A stretch of DNA of 64,000 nt from Streptosporangium sp. NBC_01495 (GTDB lineage Bacteria > Actinomycetota > Actinomycetes > Streptosporangiales > Streptosporangiaceae): positions 9,672,001 through 9,736,000 of the forward strand of contig NZ_CP109430.1 of the NCBI RefSeq assembly GCF_036250735.1, in the 5' to 3' direction. Of the stretch, positions 16,487 through 23,472 are shown one piece after another (the stretch's first letter is position 1; each line of letters opens with the position of its first letter). The notes beneath the pieces were generated by a model. The model saw only the letters and a program-made list of their open reading frames with translations, was not told where the DNA came from and searched no databases. Made by a program: the position numbers and the translations under genes.

Positions 16487-17020
16487 ATGAACGTGAAAGC
16501 GCCTGCCACTGTTCTGCCCTTGCTAACTGACACCGCACTTTTCCCCGGCGTAGGTCCACGCAACGCCGAAGAAGCAAGACGCTACAAGGTCTGGAAATTC
16601 TTCACCGCCGCGCCTCTGACAGCTTGCCCCACCTGCGGAAACTCGGCGCTCGAACCTTGTCGGACGCTAGGCCCACGCCGCATCACCTGCTTCCACATAG
16701 GGCGACTACGAGCGGTCGCCACATCCACACGCGCTCAACTCACCCAAGCGGGCAATGACCTTCTGGCAAGTCTTCCCGAAGTATTCGCGATGCCTCTTTC
16801 TTCATTGCCTCTCAGGGAAAGGCTGTGCGTTGGTTTACAGACGTACGATGAAGCCGCCGAACTTCGATTTTGGAAACTGAGCGCCATGAGAAATCTGGTT
16901 GTTTGCCACACGTGCTGTGCCAAAGCAGCCGAACCATGCCGTACCAGTAAAGGGCGTGTTCCTGGACGCATCACCAGCGCCCATAATCCTCGTTTTGAAG
17001 CGCTGAAAGCCTGTATCTGA
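16487..17020 (+). CDS. Duplicated Cys-rich (zinc-ribbon-like) protein
   Basis: The 177-residue protein has two copies of a motif C-P/H-T-C, EPCRT, G-R, then H and R. The first is ACPTCGNSALEPCRTLGPRR with ITCFHIGRLRA, and the second is VCHTCCAKAAEPCRT with GRITSAHNPRFEA. Similar C-x-x-C, P-C-x-T, H-x-x-R modules are frequent in actinomycetes and their phages as short zinc-binding proteins. Two in tandem joined by a helical linker is unusual. It follows the coiled-coil membrane protein in the same direction and probably shares its transcript. Confidence 0.65.
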   Translation: MNVKAPATVLPLLTDTALFPGVGPRNAEEARRYKVWKFFTAAPLTACPTCGNSALEPCRTLGPRRITCFHIGRLRAVATSTRAQLTQAGNDLLASLPEVFAMPLSSLPLRERLCVGLQTYDEAAELRFWKLSAMRNLVVCHTCCAKAAEPCRTSKGRVPGRITSAHNPRFEALKACI

Positions 17021-17061
17021 GCCACGATCACTCGGTCTTACTGTTGGCCTGTGCCTGATCG

Positions 17062-17361
17062 TCACCAGTCCTGCGAGGTGCGCAGTGGGACGGTGATGGC
17101 GCCCGCGCCGCGCTCTTGGTTGCAGCACCGCGGTCGGCCGTTGCGTCGCGGGCACACCGGGCATGGCGAGCTACTGCCGTGAGCGGGTCGCATGGCGTAC
17201 GGGTCGATGGGCTGGTCGGAGTCGATGGCGATGGGTACCAGGTGGTCAGCTTCACCGGCGCCCGCGTGGCTGCACAGGTGGCAGACATCGCCGAAGATGA
17301 CGAACATCTGGCGTCGAGCACGCAGGTACGGTCGACCCGACCGATGCCGGGAACGTGGCAT
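17062..17361 (-). CDS. HNH endonuclease
   Basis: The 99-residue protein reads MPRSRHRSGRPYLRARRQMF, then CHLCSHAGAGEADHLVPIA and ends with CPVCPRRNGRPRCCNQERG. The A-D-H-L is the HNH first histidine, and the two Cys pairs (CHLC and CPVC) form a zinc site. Small HNH proteins of this type sit near cos and terminase genes in many phages and take part in terminal cleavage. Here terS is 2.2 kb away, separated by the cargo genes and the degenerate paralog. Confidence 0.8.
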   Translation of the reverse strand: MPRSRHRSGRPYLRARRQMFVIFGDVCHLCSHAGAGEADHLVPIAIDSDQPIDPYAMRPAHGSSSPCPVCPRRNGRPRCCNQERGAGAITVPLRTSQDW

Positions 17362-17364
17362 CGG

Positions 17365-17610
17365 CTACCAGATGGACAGAACGATGTGCGGCACGAACCA
17401 GATGACGAAGCTGACCAGGCCGCCGACGAACACCGGGATCGTGTAGCGCTTCACAGGCTGGGGCGGGCTGATGCCCAGCCAGCGGCGGAGGTTTTCGCTG
17501 AGCGTGTCGCTCTCGCGCTTGTTGGTCAGGGCGATGAACTCCAGGACGCAGAAGCCAATGAGGCTTGAGGCTGCCCAGGTGATCCAGGCCCAGGAGGGGA
17601 TGTTCAGCAT
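17365..17610 (-). CDS. Small two-TM phage membrane protein
   Basis: The 81-residue protein starts at ATG 17610 after GGGGA and has two membrane helices (WAWITWAASSLIGFCVLEFIAL and IPVFVGGLVSFVIWFVPHIVLSI) joined by a charged loop (NKRESDTLSENLRRWLGI). Topology is holin-like, but the gene lies in the early region near the HNH gene rather than with the endolysin, so other membrane functions are equally likely. Confidence 0.6.
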   Translation of the reverse strand: MLNIPSWAWITWAASSLIGFCVLEFIALTNKRESDTLSENLRRWLGISPPQPVKRYTIPVFVGGLVSFVIWFVPHIVLSIW

Positions 17611-17768
17611 GTTCGTGTCCCCTTCCGGGGGCCGAAGTTGGGGCAGCGACGGATCCACGGAGTGTGGACAGACGGATCCAGCTCTGGAAATGCGAAAGCC
17701 CGGCGCGGTGGCCGGGCTGATTTTGCGATAGCTCACGCAGAGCTTTTGGTCTGTCAGTTATGACTCTA

Positions 17769-17969
17769 TCATCCAGATGATCCCCTCCGGTGCTGATATG
17801 CCCTATTTTTCTCGACTTCGAAGACGTCGGCCAACCGATAGAGGTTGAACCGGCCGCGCTTACCGGCGGGCTTGAGGAATCCGCGCGCCGTCCAGGTGTA
17901 GATCGTGGTGGTGGCCATACCTACCTCTGCGGCGGCTTCCTCGGCCGTCCACATCTCCTCACTGCTCAT
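17769..17969 (-). CDS. Excisionase/MerR-type HTH protein
   Basis: The 66-residue protein reads MWTAEEAAAEVGMATTTIYTWTARGFLKPAGKRGRFNLYRLADVFEVE, a textbook winged helix of the HTH_17 (excisionase/MerR) type. The second helix is ATTTIYTWTARG and the wing is GKRGRFNLY. It overlaps the previous gene by four bases. Such proteins act as small DNA-binding regulators or directionality factors. A second candidate, nearer the integrase, is at 22791..22997. Confidence 0.75.
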   Translation of the reverse strand: MSSEEMWTAEEAAAEVGMATTTIYTWTARGFLKPAGKRGRFNLYRLADVFEVEKNRAYQHRRGSSG

Positions 17970-18658
17970 ACGCTCTCCAGTTCGTCGTCCAGGATCTCGG
18001 CCAGCCAACCCCATTCGGCGTACGGCCAGCAGTGGCGCCGCGATGTAGTCGCGTTGCAGGGGCAGTCGTCGTCCGCGCACCGGCAGACCGTGTTGGCGCA
18101 GACCACGACCTCCCGATCTGGCAGGGCGCGCAGCGAGCGCGCGCCGCAGATGGGGCATCGCGCATCGAGGCGGCGCACGGGCTCGGTGTCGCCGAGAGCC
18201 CGTGACGCCTGCCGGTGTAGCCGAACGGCTTCCGCCTCGACGTGCTCGGCCAGGACCTCGTGAGCGGCGATCCGGTCGAGCAAGCCGACGAACCGCGAGA
18301 TTCGCTCGGCGGTGGTGGCGCCGGCCAGGGGAGTGATGCCGAGCCGTTCGCAGACGGCGGCCTCCAGGTCGACCACGCACGCCTCGATGTCGGCCAGGGC
18401 GGCGAGCACGTCAAGGTTGAGCGGCGCCCGCCCGCTGCCGAGGGACTTGATCCCCTGGCTCAGGTTGAAGGTCTTGGCTTCCCGCTCGGCTCGGGCAAGC
18501 ATGTCCATCCGGTGCCGCTGAATGGGTGTCAGATCGTGCTGCGCCCAGCGGCGTGCCGTGCCCGGGATGAGCGCGAGGCGCAAGGCGGGGATCTGGCCGC
18601 GCAGTGCGGCCAGGTGTTCGTAAACGCGGCTGGCGAATGTCGCTGACACTCGGTTCAT
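17966..18658 (-). CDS. Actinophage helical/zinc-ribbon protein
   Basis: The 230-residue protein is helical for its first 160 residues (RWAQHDLTPIQRHRMDMLARAEREAKTF) and carries a C-terminal Cys-rich segment ARCPICGARSLRALPD, then CANTVCRCADDDCPC, consistent with a zinc ribbon. Proteins of this build are common in actinophage replication regions but have no assigned function to my knowledge. It lies downstream of the DnaC-like loader and is coupled to the small HTH gene by ATGA. Confidence 0.65.
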   Translation of the reverse strand: MNRVSATFASRVYEHLAALRGQIPALRLALIPGTARRWAQHDLTPIQRHRMDMLARAEREAKTFNLSQGIKSLGSGRAPLNLDVLAALADIEACVVDLEAAVCERLGITPLAGATTAERISRFVGLLDRIAAHEVLAEHVEAEAVRLHRQASRALGDTEPVRRLDARCPICGARSLRALPDREVVVCANTVCRCADDDCPCNATTSRRHCWPYAEWGWLAEILDDELESV

Positions 18659-18722
18659 GAGATCCTCCCGTTGAGGCCGGGCCCGATACCAGCGGGCCCG
18701 GCCTCCGTCTTGGGTCCTGCTC

Positions 18723-19424
18723 TCATGCCGCTCTTACCTCGCGTCGGCGATCGGGGCCGGTGAGCACGACACGCGTGGCCATCTGAGCGAGTCGCGAAGT
18801 GACCCGGTCACCGAGCACGTTCTTGAGGTTGGCGGGAAGCACGTTCGACGTGAAGATCGTGGGCAGCAGGTGTTCGTAGCGGTGGTTGACGACCCTGTAC
18901 GTGATCTCCTCGGTCCATTCGCTCGTCTTCGCACTGCCGAGGTCGTCGAGCAGCAACATCGGGGCTCCCGCGATGGCCTGGAACTCGCTCTCGGAGTCGA
19001 TCCCGTGACGGGGCCGGAGCCGCGCGAACAGGTCGCCCTCGGTCATCGCGGCCCAGCGGATGGAGATGCCGAAACTGGCCAGGGCCCGGATCGCGGCGAA
19101 TCCCTGGTAGGTCTTTCCGCGGCCGACGTCGCCGAGCAGCAGTAGCGACGGACCGCAGCCAAGCTGCGAGCCCGGGACGGTGGTGGCGCTGACGAGCTTG
19201 TTCACCCAGGCATTCACCAGTTGCTCGCTGACGGTGGCCGCCTGGTAGCGGGTGGGGATGCGGCTGTCGGTCAGTTCGACGGCGCGCTCGATCAGCTCCT
19301 CGGTCAGGTCGAGGTCCCAGTTCCGGGGAACGCCGACTGGAGGCCGACCATCACCGTTCCCGGTTGCTCCGACATTGGCGAGGCAGCGGTCAACCATGCT
19401 GCTCAGGCGTGCAGGTTCGTTCAT
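18723..19424 (-). CDS. DnaC-like helicase loader ATPase
   Basis: The ATG at 19424, three bases after the initiator stop, gives 233 residues. Walker A is LLGDVGRGKTYQG and Walker B is MLLLDDLGSAKTSEWTEE. The Sensor I-like IFTSNVLPANL and the arginine-rich end (LTGPDRRREVRAA) match DnaC/IstB-type AAA+ helicase loaders. It probably loads the host DnaB helicase at the phage origin together with the initiator encoded upstream. The longer upstream extension is antisense-like. Confidence 0.85.
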   Translation of the reverse strand: MNEPARLSSMVDRCLANVGATGNGDGRPPVGVPRNWDLDLTEELIERAVELTDSRIPTRYQAATVSEQLVNAWVNKLVSATTVPGSQLGCGPSLLLLGDVGRGKTYQGFAAIRALASFGISIRWAAMTEGDLFARLRPRHGIDSESEFQAIAGAPMLLLDDLGSAKTSEWTEEITYRVVNHRYEHLLPTIFTSNVLPANLKNVLGDRVTSRLAQMATRVVLTGPDRRREVRAA

Positions 19425-19425
19425 C

Positions 19426-20304
19426 TCACAGATCCCCGTAGTAATCAGATTCGTCTTCAGGGCTGGTCCAGGGCTTGTGCCCACCACCGGAGGCGGGGCG
19501 GTTCCCGTCCCGTTGGGCGGTGAGGCGGAGCTGGTCGTACTTTTCGCGTAGCTTCGGCAGGCTGAGGATGTTGCCGCGCCAGAACTCATCGGCCTGGCAC
19601 CAGTCGATGGCCTTGTGGATCTGATCCTCGGTGCGGTTGTCCTTGTCGAGCATCAGCCGGGCGGCGTCCCGCCACGCCTTAGCGATCGTTGGCCTTTTGG
19701 AGCCGTTGGCCTCGATGCGTTCAGCGAGGTGTCCGCAGACCCGCTCAACGTCCTCTCGTGCATTGGCGGTGTCGCGCGGCGAAGCCGCCGACGAAGAAGG
19801 ACCACGAAGTGGTGCTTCTTCCTTTTTGGGGTTGGGGTTGGGGTTGGGAGCAGGCGTTATGGGGCCGTTAGTAACGGCGTTACGGTTTTCGGCGTTCCGG
19901 CGATCCCTCCACGCCTTCTGACGTGCAGCGTTGCTCTGTCGTCCGGCCTCGACTTGAACCTTGGAGCCCTGGTATTCGAGGTAGTCATGGACCTGGTACC
20001 CGCCCTCCGCTTCGTGCCAGAGACCGGCATCGACAAGCCTTTGAGCGACGATCCGCGCTATGGCCGGTGTCAGGTCGTCGTTACCACCCCCGTTAGTAAC
20101 AGCGTTACGGTCTGCGTTACGCACTGCCTCGACAGCGTCATCGAAGTCGAGGAGACGGAGCGCGGCCTTGCGCGGGATGAACCCGTCGCTGAGGTTGCGG
20201 TTACACCAGGCGAGACCGGCAGCGAACAGCGCGATCCCCAGCGATCCGGCCTTGTCGAACTTCGGGTGGTCATAGAAGTCGTCGCTGAGGCGAACCCAGG
20301 CCAT
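19426..20304 (-). CDS. Phage replication initiator (lambda O/DnaD-like)
   Basis: The 292-residue protein begins MAWVRLSDDFYDHPKFDKAG, a winged-helix N-terminus seen in many phage replisome organisers. The middle is a flexible linker with the peptide RNAVTNG twice and NPNPNPNPKK. The C-terminal domain (about residues 180 to 270) is helical, with KAIDWCQADEFWRGNILSLPKLREKYDQL typical of initiators that contact the loader. The DNA encoding the linker holds repeated palindromes, so the origin may lie inside the gene, as in lambda O. Confidence 0.8.
   Translation of the reverse strand: MAWVRLSDDFYDHPKFDKAGSLGIALFAAGLAWCNRNLSDGFIPRKAALRLLDFDDAVEAVRNADRNAVTNGGGNDDLTPAIARIVAQRLVDAGLWHEAEGGYQVHDYLEYQGSKVQVEAGRQSNAARQKAWRDRRNAENRNAVTNGPITPAPNPNPNPKKEEAPLRGPSSSAASPRDTANAREDVERVCGHLAERIEANGSKRPTIAKAWRDAARLMLDKDNRTEDQIHKAIDWCQADEFWRGNILSLPKLREKYDQLRLTAQRDGNRPASGGGHKPWTSPEDESDYYGDL
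19826..20123. other. Candidate replication origin with iterons
   Basis: Two copies of GTTAGTAACRGCGTTACGG occur at 19867..19885 and 20092..20110. The first includes the perfect palindrome CCGTTAGTAACGG, and TGCGTTACGCA (20113..20123) is another. GGGGTT-type repeats (19830 to 19852) lie next to the left copy. All are inside the initiator gene, as in lambdoid origins. The repeats are directly visible. Origin function is inferred from position and analogy, and part of the repetition also encodes RNAVTNG in the protein. Confidence 0.5.
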
Positions 20305-20306
20305 CT

Positions 20307-20384
20307 CTACCTGGCCATGCGGTTCTGTCCAGCAGCGATCTGGCGCTGTATGAAGTCCACCAGAACGTTGAAGTAGTCGTTCAC
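20307..20384 (-). CDS. Possible 25-aa leader peptide
   Basis: A GTG at 20384, preceded by GGGGA, opens a 25-codon frame (VNDYFNVLVDFIQRQIAAGQ and five more residues) that ends three bases before the initiator ATG. The composition is amphipathic and ordinary for a coding sequence. It could be a real small gene or a coupling leader for the initiator. Size makes this uncertain. Confidence 0.4.
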   Translation of the reverse strand: MNDYFNVLVDFIQRQIAAGQNRMAR

Positions 20385-20426
20385 GGTTCCCCGCTCGTCA
20401 GTAGCTGTTTTGTGTAGGGCCGACCG

Positions 20427-20451
20427 CCCGGCGTCCGCTGTGGACGCCGGG
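20427..20451. terminator. GC-rich hairpin, possible terminator
   Basis: CCCGGCGTCC and GGACGCCGGG form a perfect 10-bp stem with a five-base loop. It stands between the antirepressor (before the IS insertion) and the initiator gene, both leftward. No T-tract follows, so it may be an attenuator or processing structure rather than a full intrinsic terminator. Confidence 0.5.
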
Positions 20452-20540
20452 CTCATGACGAGTGGGCTAGCGGCAATGCCGGGAAGTTAAGGTCGTCGGC
20501 GGGTTGGTCAAGGTATCGGCGCTGAACCGGAGACATGAGA

Positions 20541-20601
20541 ACGGAGATCCAGTAGAACGGGTGATCTTCCACAACCATCCGTCAACAGACTGGATCTCCG
20601 T
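20541..20601 (+). promoter_or_regulatory. Hairpin covering the transposase start
   Basis: ACGGAGATCCAGT (20541..20553) is the exact reverse complement of 20589..20601, which spans the ribosome-binding region and the first base of the proposed TTG start. Transcripts entering from outside the IS would fold this stem and hide the start. Those initiating inside the stem would not. This is the known anti-readthrough strategy of IS10 and IS50. Its use here is inferred. Confidence 0.55.
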
Positions 20602-21995
20602 TGAGCCGACAGTCTGCCAGGTCTGCCCTGGCCCGTGCCATCAGCACGGTCTCATCGACCACACGGACCGCTGCGGGGGTGTTCGCGCCGGGCCATCTGG
20701 GCGAGCTGACCCAGATCGTCCCCTTTGAGATGGTCGATGAGGCGCTGGCCGAAACCAGGGCGGTCGAGCGGCGGTTGCGCGAGTTGCCCTCGCGGGTGAT
20801 GGTGTATCTGCTGCTGGCGGCGGGACTGTTCGCCGGACTGGGATATCAGCAGGTATGGGCTCGCCTGGTGTCCGGCCTGGCGAATCCGGGCGTGCCGCCG
20901 TCCTCTTCGGCTTTGGCCCAAGCGCGCCGCCGGGTGGGGGTAGCGCCGTTGAAGGCGCTGTTCGAGTTGCTGGCGGGCCCGCCCGCGGGTGCGCCGCGCT
21001 GGCGCGGGCTGCTGGTCTGCGCGATGGACGGCACCACGATGTCGGTGCCCGACAGCCCGGCGAACCTGACCCGGTACGGGCACCAAAGCGGCTCGCACGG
21101 CGGGTCGGGCTACCCGCTCGTGCGGTTGCTGACGGTGGTCGTCTGCGGCACCCGTACCCTGCTCACGGTGACCTTCGGCCCGTTCAAGACCGGTGAGACC
21201 AGCTACGCACCGGCCCTGTTCGGCTGCCTACGGCCCGGGATGGTGCTGCTGGCCGACCGCAACTTCGCGGTCAAGAACCTCATCACCGAGATCGCCGATA
21301 CCGGGGCGGACCTGCTGATCCGTTGCAAGGTCGGCCGGGCCCTGCCCCGGCTGGCCACCCTGGCCGATGGGTCGTGGACCAGCGTGCTGGGTGGGGTCCC
21401 CATCCGGGTCATTGACGCCCACATCACCGTCACTCTCTCGGGCGGCACCCGGCGGATCGTGCACTACCGGGTGATCACCAGCCTGCTTGACCACCGCCGC
21501 TACCCCGCCCGCGACCTCGTCATCCTCTACCACCAGCGGTGGGAAATCGAAACCAGCTACCTCGAGTTGAAGTCGACCATCTTGGGCGGCCGGGTCCTGC
21601 GCGCCCGCACCCCGCAGGGCGTCGACCAGGAAATCTACGCCCTACTCACCGCCTACCAGGTCCTGCGGCTGGCGATGGCCGACGCCACCGCCGCCCAACC
21701 CGGCCTCCCCGATGATCGGGCCGGCTTCAGCATCGCCCTGCACACCGCCCGCGATCAGATCGTCCACGCCGCCGGCATCCTTGCCGGCACCACCATCGAC
21801 CTGCTCGGACGCATCGGACGCGCTCTCCTTGCAGATCCCCTCCCGCAACGTCGCGAACGCATCAGCCCGCGCATCGTCAAACGAGCGATCTCCAAACACC
21901 GGGCCAAAGGACAAGTCGACCGCACCAACCACCGTGCGACCACCACGATCGAGGTCCTCGCCGAACCCCAGTTGACAGCAGCCTCAAGCCCTTAA
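20601..21995 (+). CDS. IS4-family transposase
   Basis: The 464-residue protein includes an N-terminal DNA-binding domain (APGHLGELTQIVPFEMVDEALAETRAVERRLRELPSRV) and a DDE catalytic core. Catalytic segments are LLVCAMDGTTMSVPD, GMVLLADRNFAVKNL and YHQRWEIETSYLELK, the last a perfect Y-(2)-R-(3)-E-(6)-K signature of IS4. The TTG at 20601 is the first possible start. An internal ATG at residue 44 is an alternative. The gene looks intact from end to end. Confidence 0.9.
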   Translation: MSRQSARSALARAISTVSSTTRTAAGVFAPGHLGELTQIVPFEMVDEALAETRAVERRLRELPSRVMVYLLLAAGLFAGLGYQQVWARLVSGLANPGVPPSSSALAQARRRVGVAPLKALFELLAGPPAGAPRWRGLLVCAMDGTTMSVPDSPANLTRYGHQSGSHGGSGYPLVRLLTVVVCGTRTLLTVTFGPFKTGETSYAPALFGCLRPGMVLLADRNFAVKNLITEIADTGADLLIRCKVGRALPRLATLADGSWTSVLGGVPIRVIDAHITVTLSGGTRRIVHYRVITSLLDHRRYPARDLVILYHQRWEIETSYLELKSTILGGRVLRARTPQGVDQEIYALLTAYQVLRLAMADATAAQPGLPDDRAGFSIALHTARDQIVHAAGILAGTTIDLLGRIGRALLADPLPQRRERISPRIVKRAISKHRAKGQVDRTNHRATTTIEVLAEPQLTAASSP

Positions 21996-22011
21996 CTTCC
22001 CGGCATTGGGG

Positions 22012-22785
22012 CTAGCGGGTGTCGAGTAGAGCCAGCCACGCCTGGTCGAACAGGTCACGGTGGGCTTCGGTGTAAGCGGCGACAGGGCGCAGGGCTCCAT
22101 CGATGAACCGGTCGACTTTGGACGGCTCGGCGCCATGCTTCTGCCGGTAGAGGGCCTTGACCCGCTTGCCGAAGCTCGGTGAGAGCGAGCGGAGCGAGTT
22201 GCCAGTTAGGCCGCGCGTTTCGAGGTACTCCCCCACGGTCAGCGGTCGGTCAGCAAGATCGATGTCCGGCTCCATACCGAGCGCGACGGCGGCAACATGA
22301 CGGCCTCGCGCGTCCAGCCAAGCTCCATCGACGATGCCACGAAGGGCGGCCAGCACTGCAGCCTGTTCACGAGCGCGGCGGACTGTCCGGTCAAGTTCAT
22401 CGAGCTGCTCAACGGTGGCGCGATGGTTGACCACACCGCCCTCATGCCAGTAGCGATCGAGGGCGTCGGCCGCCTCCTTCTGGAAAGTGACGAGCTGGTC
22501 CCGCTTCTCCTCAGGAACGTTGTTCTCGTTGATCGTTGCTAACCACATGGTGAGCGTCTTGCGGTCCACGACACGGTGAGTCCGGACCTGGATGTCGCCA
22601 GGAAGCTGCACGGCTCTCTGGGCAGTCCAGGCCCATGACCTGCTCTTGAGCTTGCGGACCTGGGCCTCGACGCTGAGGCCAAGCGCTTCGACAGCCGGGC
22701 GGAAGAAGACCTCGACTACTCCGTCTTCGAGGTAGGTATAAAGCTCCCCGGTGGAGAGCTTCACGGGGACAATAGTGGTCATCAT
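22012..22785 (-). CDS. Phage antirepressor (P22_AR_N-like)
   Basis: The 257-residue protein begins MMTTIVPVKLSTGELYTYLEDGVVEVFFRPAVEALGLSVEAQVRKLKSRSW, the N-terminal antirepressor domain that includes a conserved DVCxxLGL-like region and a RKLK motif. TLTMWLATINENNVPEEKRDQLVTFQKEAADALDRYWHEG follows and is typical of P22 antirepressor-like proteins. It probably binds or competes with the immunity repressor to favour lytic growth. The TAG stop is within the IS4 target duplication, so the gene survives the insertion unchanged in length. Confidence 0.8.
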   Translation of the reverse strand: MMTTIVPVKLSTGELYTYLEDGVVEVFFRPAVEALGLSVEAQVRKLKSRSWAWTAQRAVQLPGDIQVRTHRVVDRKTLTMWLATINENNVPEEKRDQLVTFQKEAADALDRYWHEGGVVNHRATVEQLDELDRTVRRAREQAAVLAALRGIVDGAWLDARGRHVAAVALGMEPDIDLADRPLTVGEYLETRGLTGNSLRSLSPSFGKRVKALYRQKHGAEPSKVDRFIDGALRPVAAYTEAHRDLFDQAWLALLDTR

Positions 22786-22790
22786 CCCCC

Positions 22791-22997
22791 CTACGCCTGA
22801 TCGCGCAGGCGCGCGACGAAGTCGAGGACCGCCTCACGGGGGACGCGTCGACTGCGGATGCCCAGGACGACACTCTCCAGCTCCCTGGACTTGATCAGGG
22901 CAAACATCTGCGTCCTCCCCAGTGAAAGCTGCTTGCGTGCCTGCTCCACGGTTAGGAGAAGCGGTAGCTCGACGACTTCGACCTGACTTGAATGCAC
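22791..22997 (-). CDS. Excisionase-like winged helix protein
   Basis: The 68-residue protein starts at GTG 22997 after GGAGGAAT and contains LLLTVEQARKQLSLGRTQMFALIKSRELESVVLGIRSRRVPREAVLDFVARL. This is the classical HTH_17/excisionase pattern: helix-turn-helix followed by a wing with a basic tip and an R-V-P start of the last helix. Its place between the antirepressor and the repressor, near the integrase, suggests it is the recombination directionality factor. Confidence 0.8.
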   Translation of the reverse strand: MHSSQVEVVELPLLLTVEQARKQLSLGRTQMFALIKSRELESVVLGIRSRRVPREAVLDFVARLRDQA

Positions 22998-23037
22998 AAC
23001 TATTCCTCCCGATTGCGCTTGACAGGCAAGGCTGCTC

Positions 23038-23274
23038 TCAGTGGGCGAGCGCCTCGACGTCGGCGACAAGCGCCGCCATGGGCACGCCGAGGGCCTCAGC
23101 GAGCCTGAGCGTGACGTCAGGGGCAGGGTGCAGCCTCTGACCGCTTTCGATCCGTGACACGTAGCTGTTGTCCAACCCGGCACGGCTCGCCAGCTTCACC
23201 TGCGAGAACCCTTGCGAGAGCCGTAAGGCTCGGACGGCATGCCTGTTGATCTTCGGCCTTCTTCTCGCGATCAT
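23038..23274 (-). CDS. Cro/CI-like XRE regulator
   Basis: The 78-residue protein is a single HTH domain (RALRLSQGFSQVKLASRAGLDNSYVSRIESGQRLHPAPDVTLRLAEALGV). It has no dimerisation or cleavage domain, so it resembles Cro or a short immunity repressor. It is the first leftward gene from the divergent switch and is followed by the excisionase and antirepressor genes. A 9-bp-arm palindrome begins nine bases before its start codon. Confidence 0.8.
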   Translation of the reverse strand: MIARRRPKINRHAVRALRLSQGFSQVKLASRAGLDNSYVSRIESGQRLHPAPDVTLRLAEALGVPMAALVADVEALAH

Positions 23275-23282
23275 GTTCGAAA

Positions 23283-23309
23283 GTGTGCCGTAAGTTGCCG
23301 ACGGCACAC
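23283..23309. promoter_or_regulatory. Palindromic operator in the lysis-lysogeny switch
   Basis: GTGTGCCGT and ACGGCACAC are perfect 9-base arms separated by nine bases, immediately upstream of the Cro/CI-like start at 23274. It sits in the 198-bp gap between divergent HTH genes. The spacing and location are those of a dimeric repressor operator. Which of the two HTH proteins binds is unknown. Confidence 0.65.
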
Positions 23310-23472
23310 AAGAGGCTCTGGTCAATATGAAGCATATCTTGTACTTGACGTCCTGTGCGTTGCACACGGAGGATTGACCACTGGTGGCAACGGGTTGTGC
23401 ACAAGATTGCAGGTCAGGCAGCAGAGCTGGCAGCTAGCCTTTGACAGTTCGGGGTGTTGCGAGGGAGAAGAG

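Larger units (their letters stand above)
20474..22008 (+). mobile_element. Complete IS4-family insertion sequence
   Basis: The 1,535-bp element has 19-bp perfect terminal inverted repeats, CAATGCCGGGAAGTTAAGG at 20474..20492 and its complement at 21990..22008. It is bracketed by a 10-bp direct repeat GGGCTAGCGG (20464..20473 and 22009..22018). It contains one intact transposase gene that nearly fills it. The TSD length and transposase signature agree with IS4. Perfect repeats, an intact gene and an intact TSD point to recent insertion. The TSD includes the antirepressor stop codon, so the prophage gene is not broken. Confidence 0.95.

Noticed and set aside
19826-19852. GGGGTT repeats as a telomere-like end
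   Set aside because: There are only about three units, inside a coding region, and they encode Asn-Pro repeats. They may help form an origin structure but no chromosome end is present.
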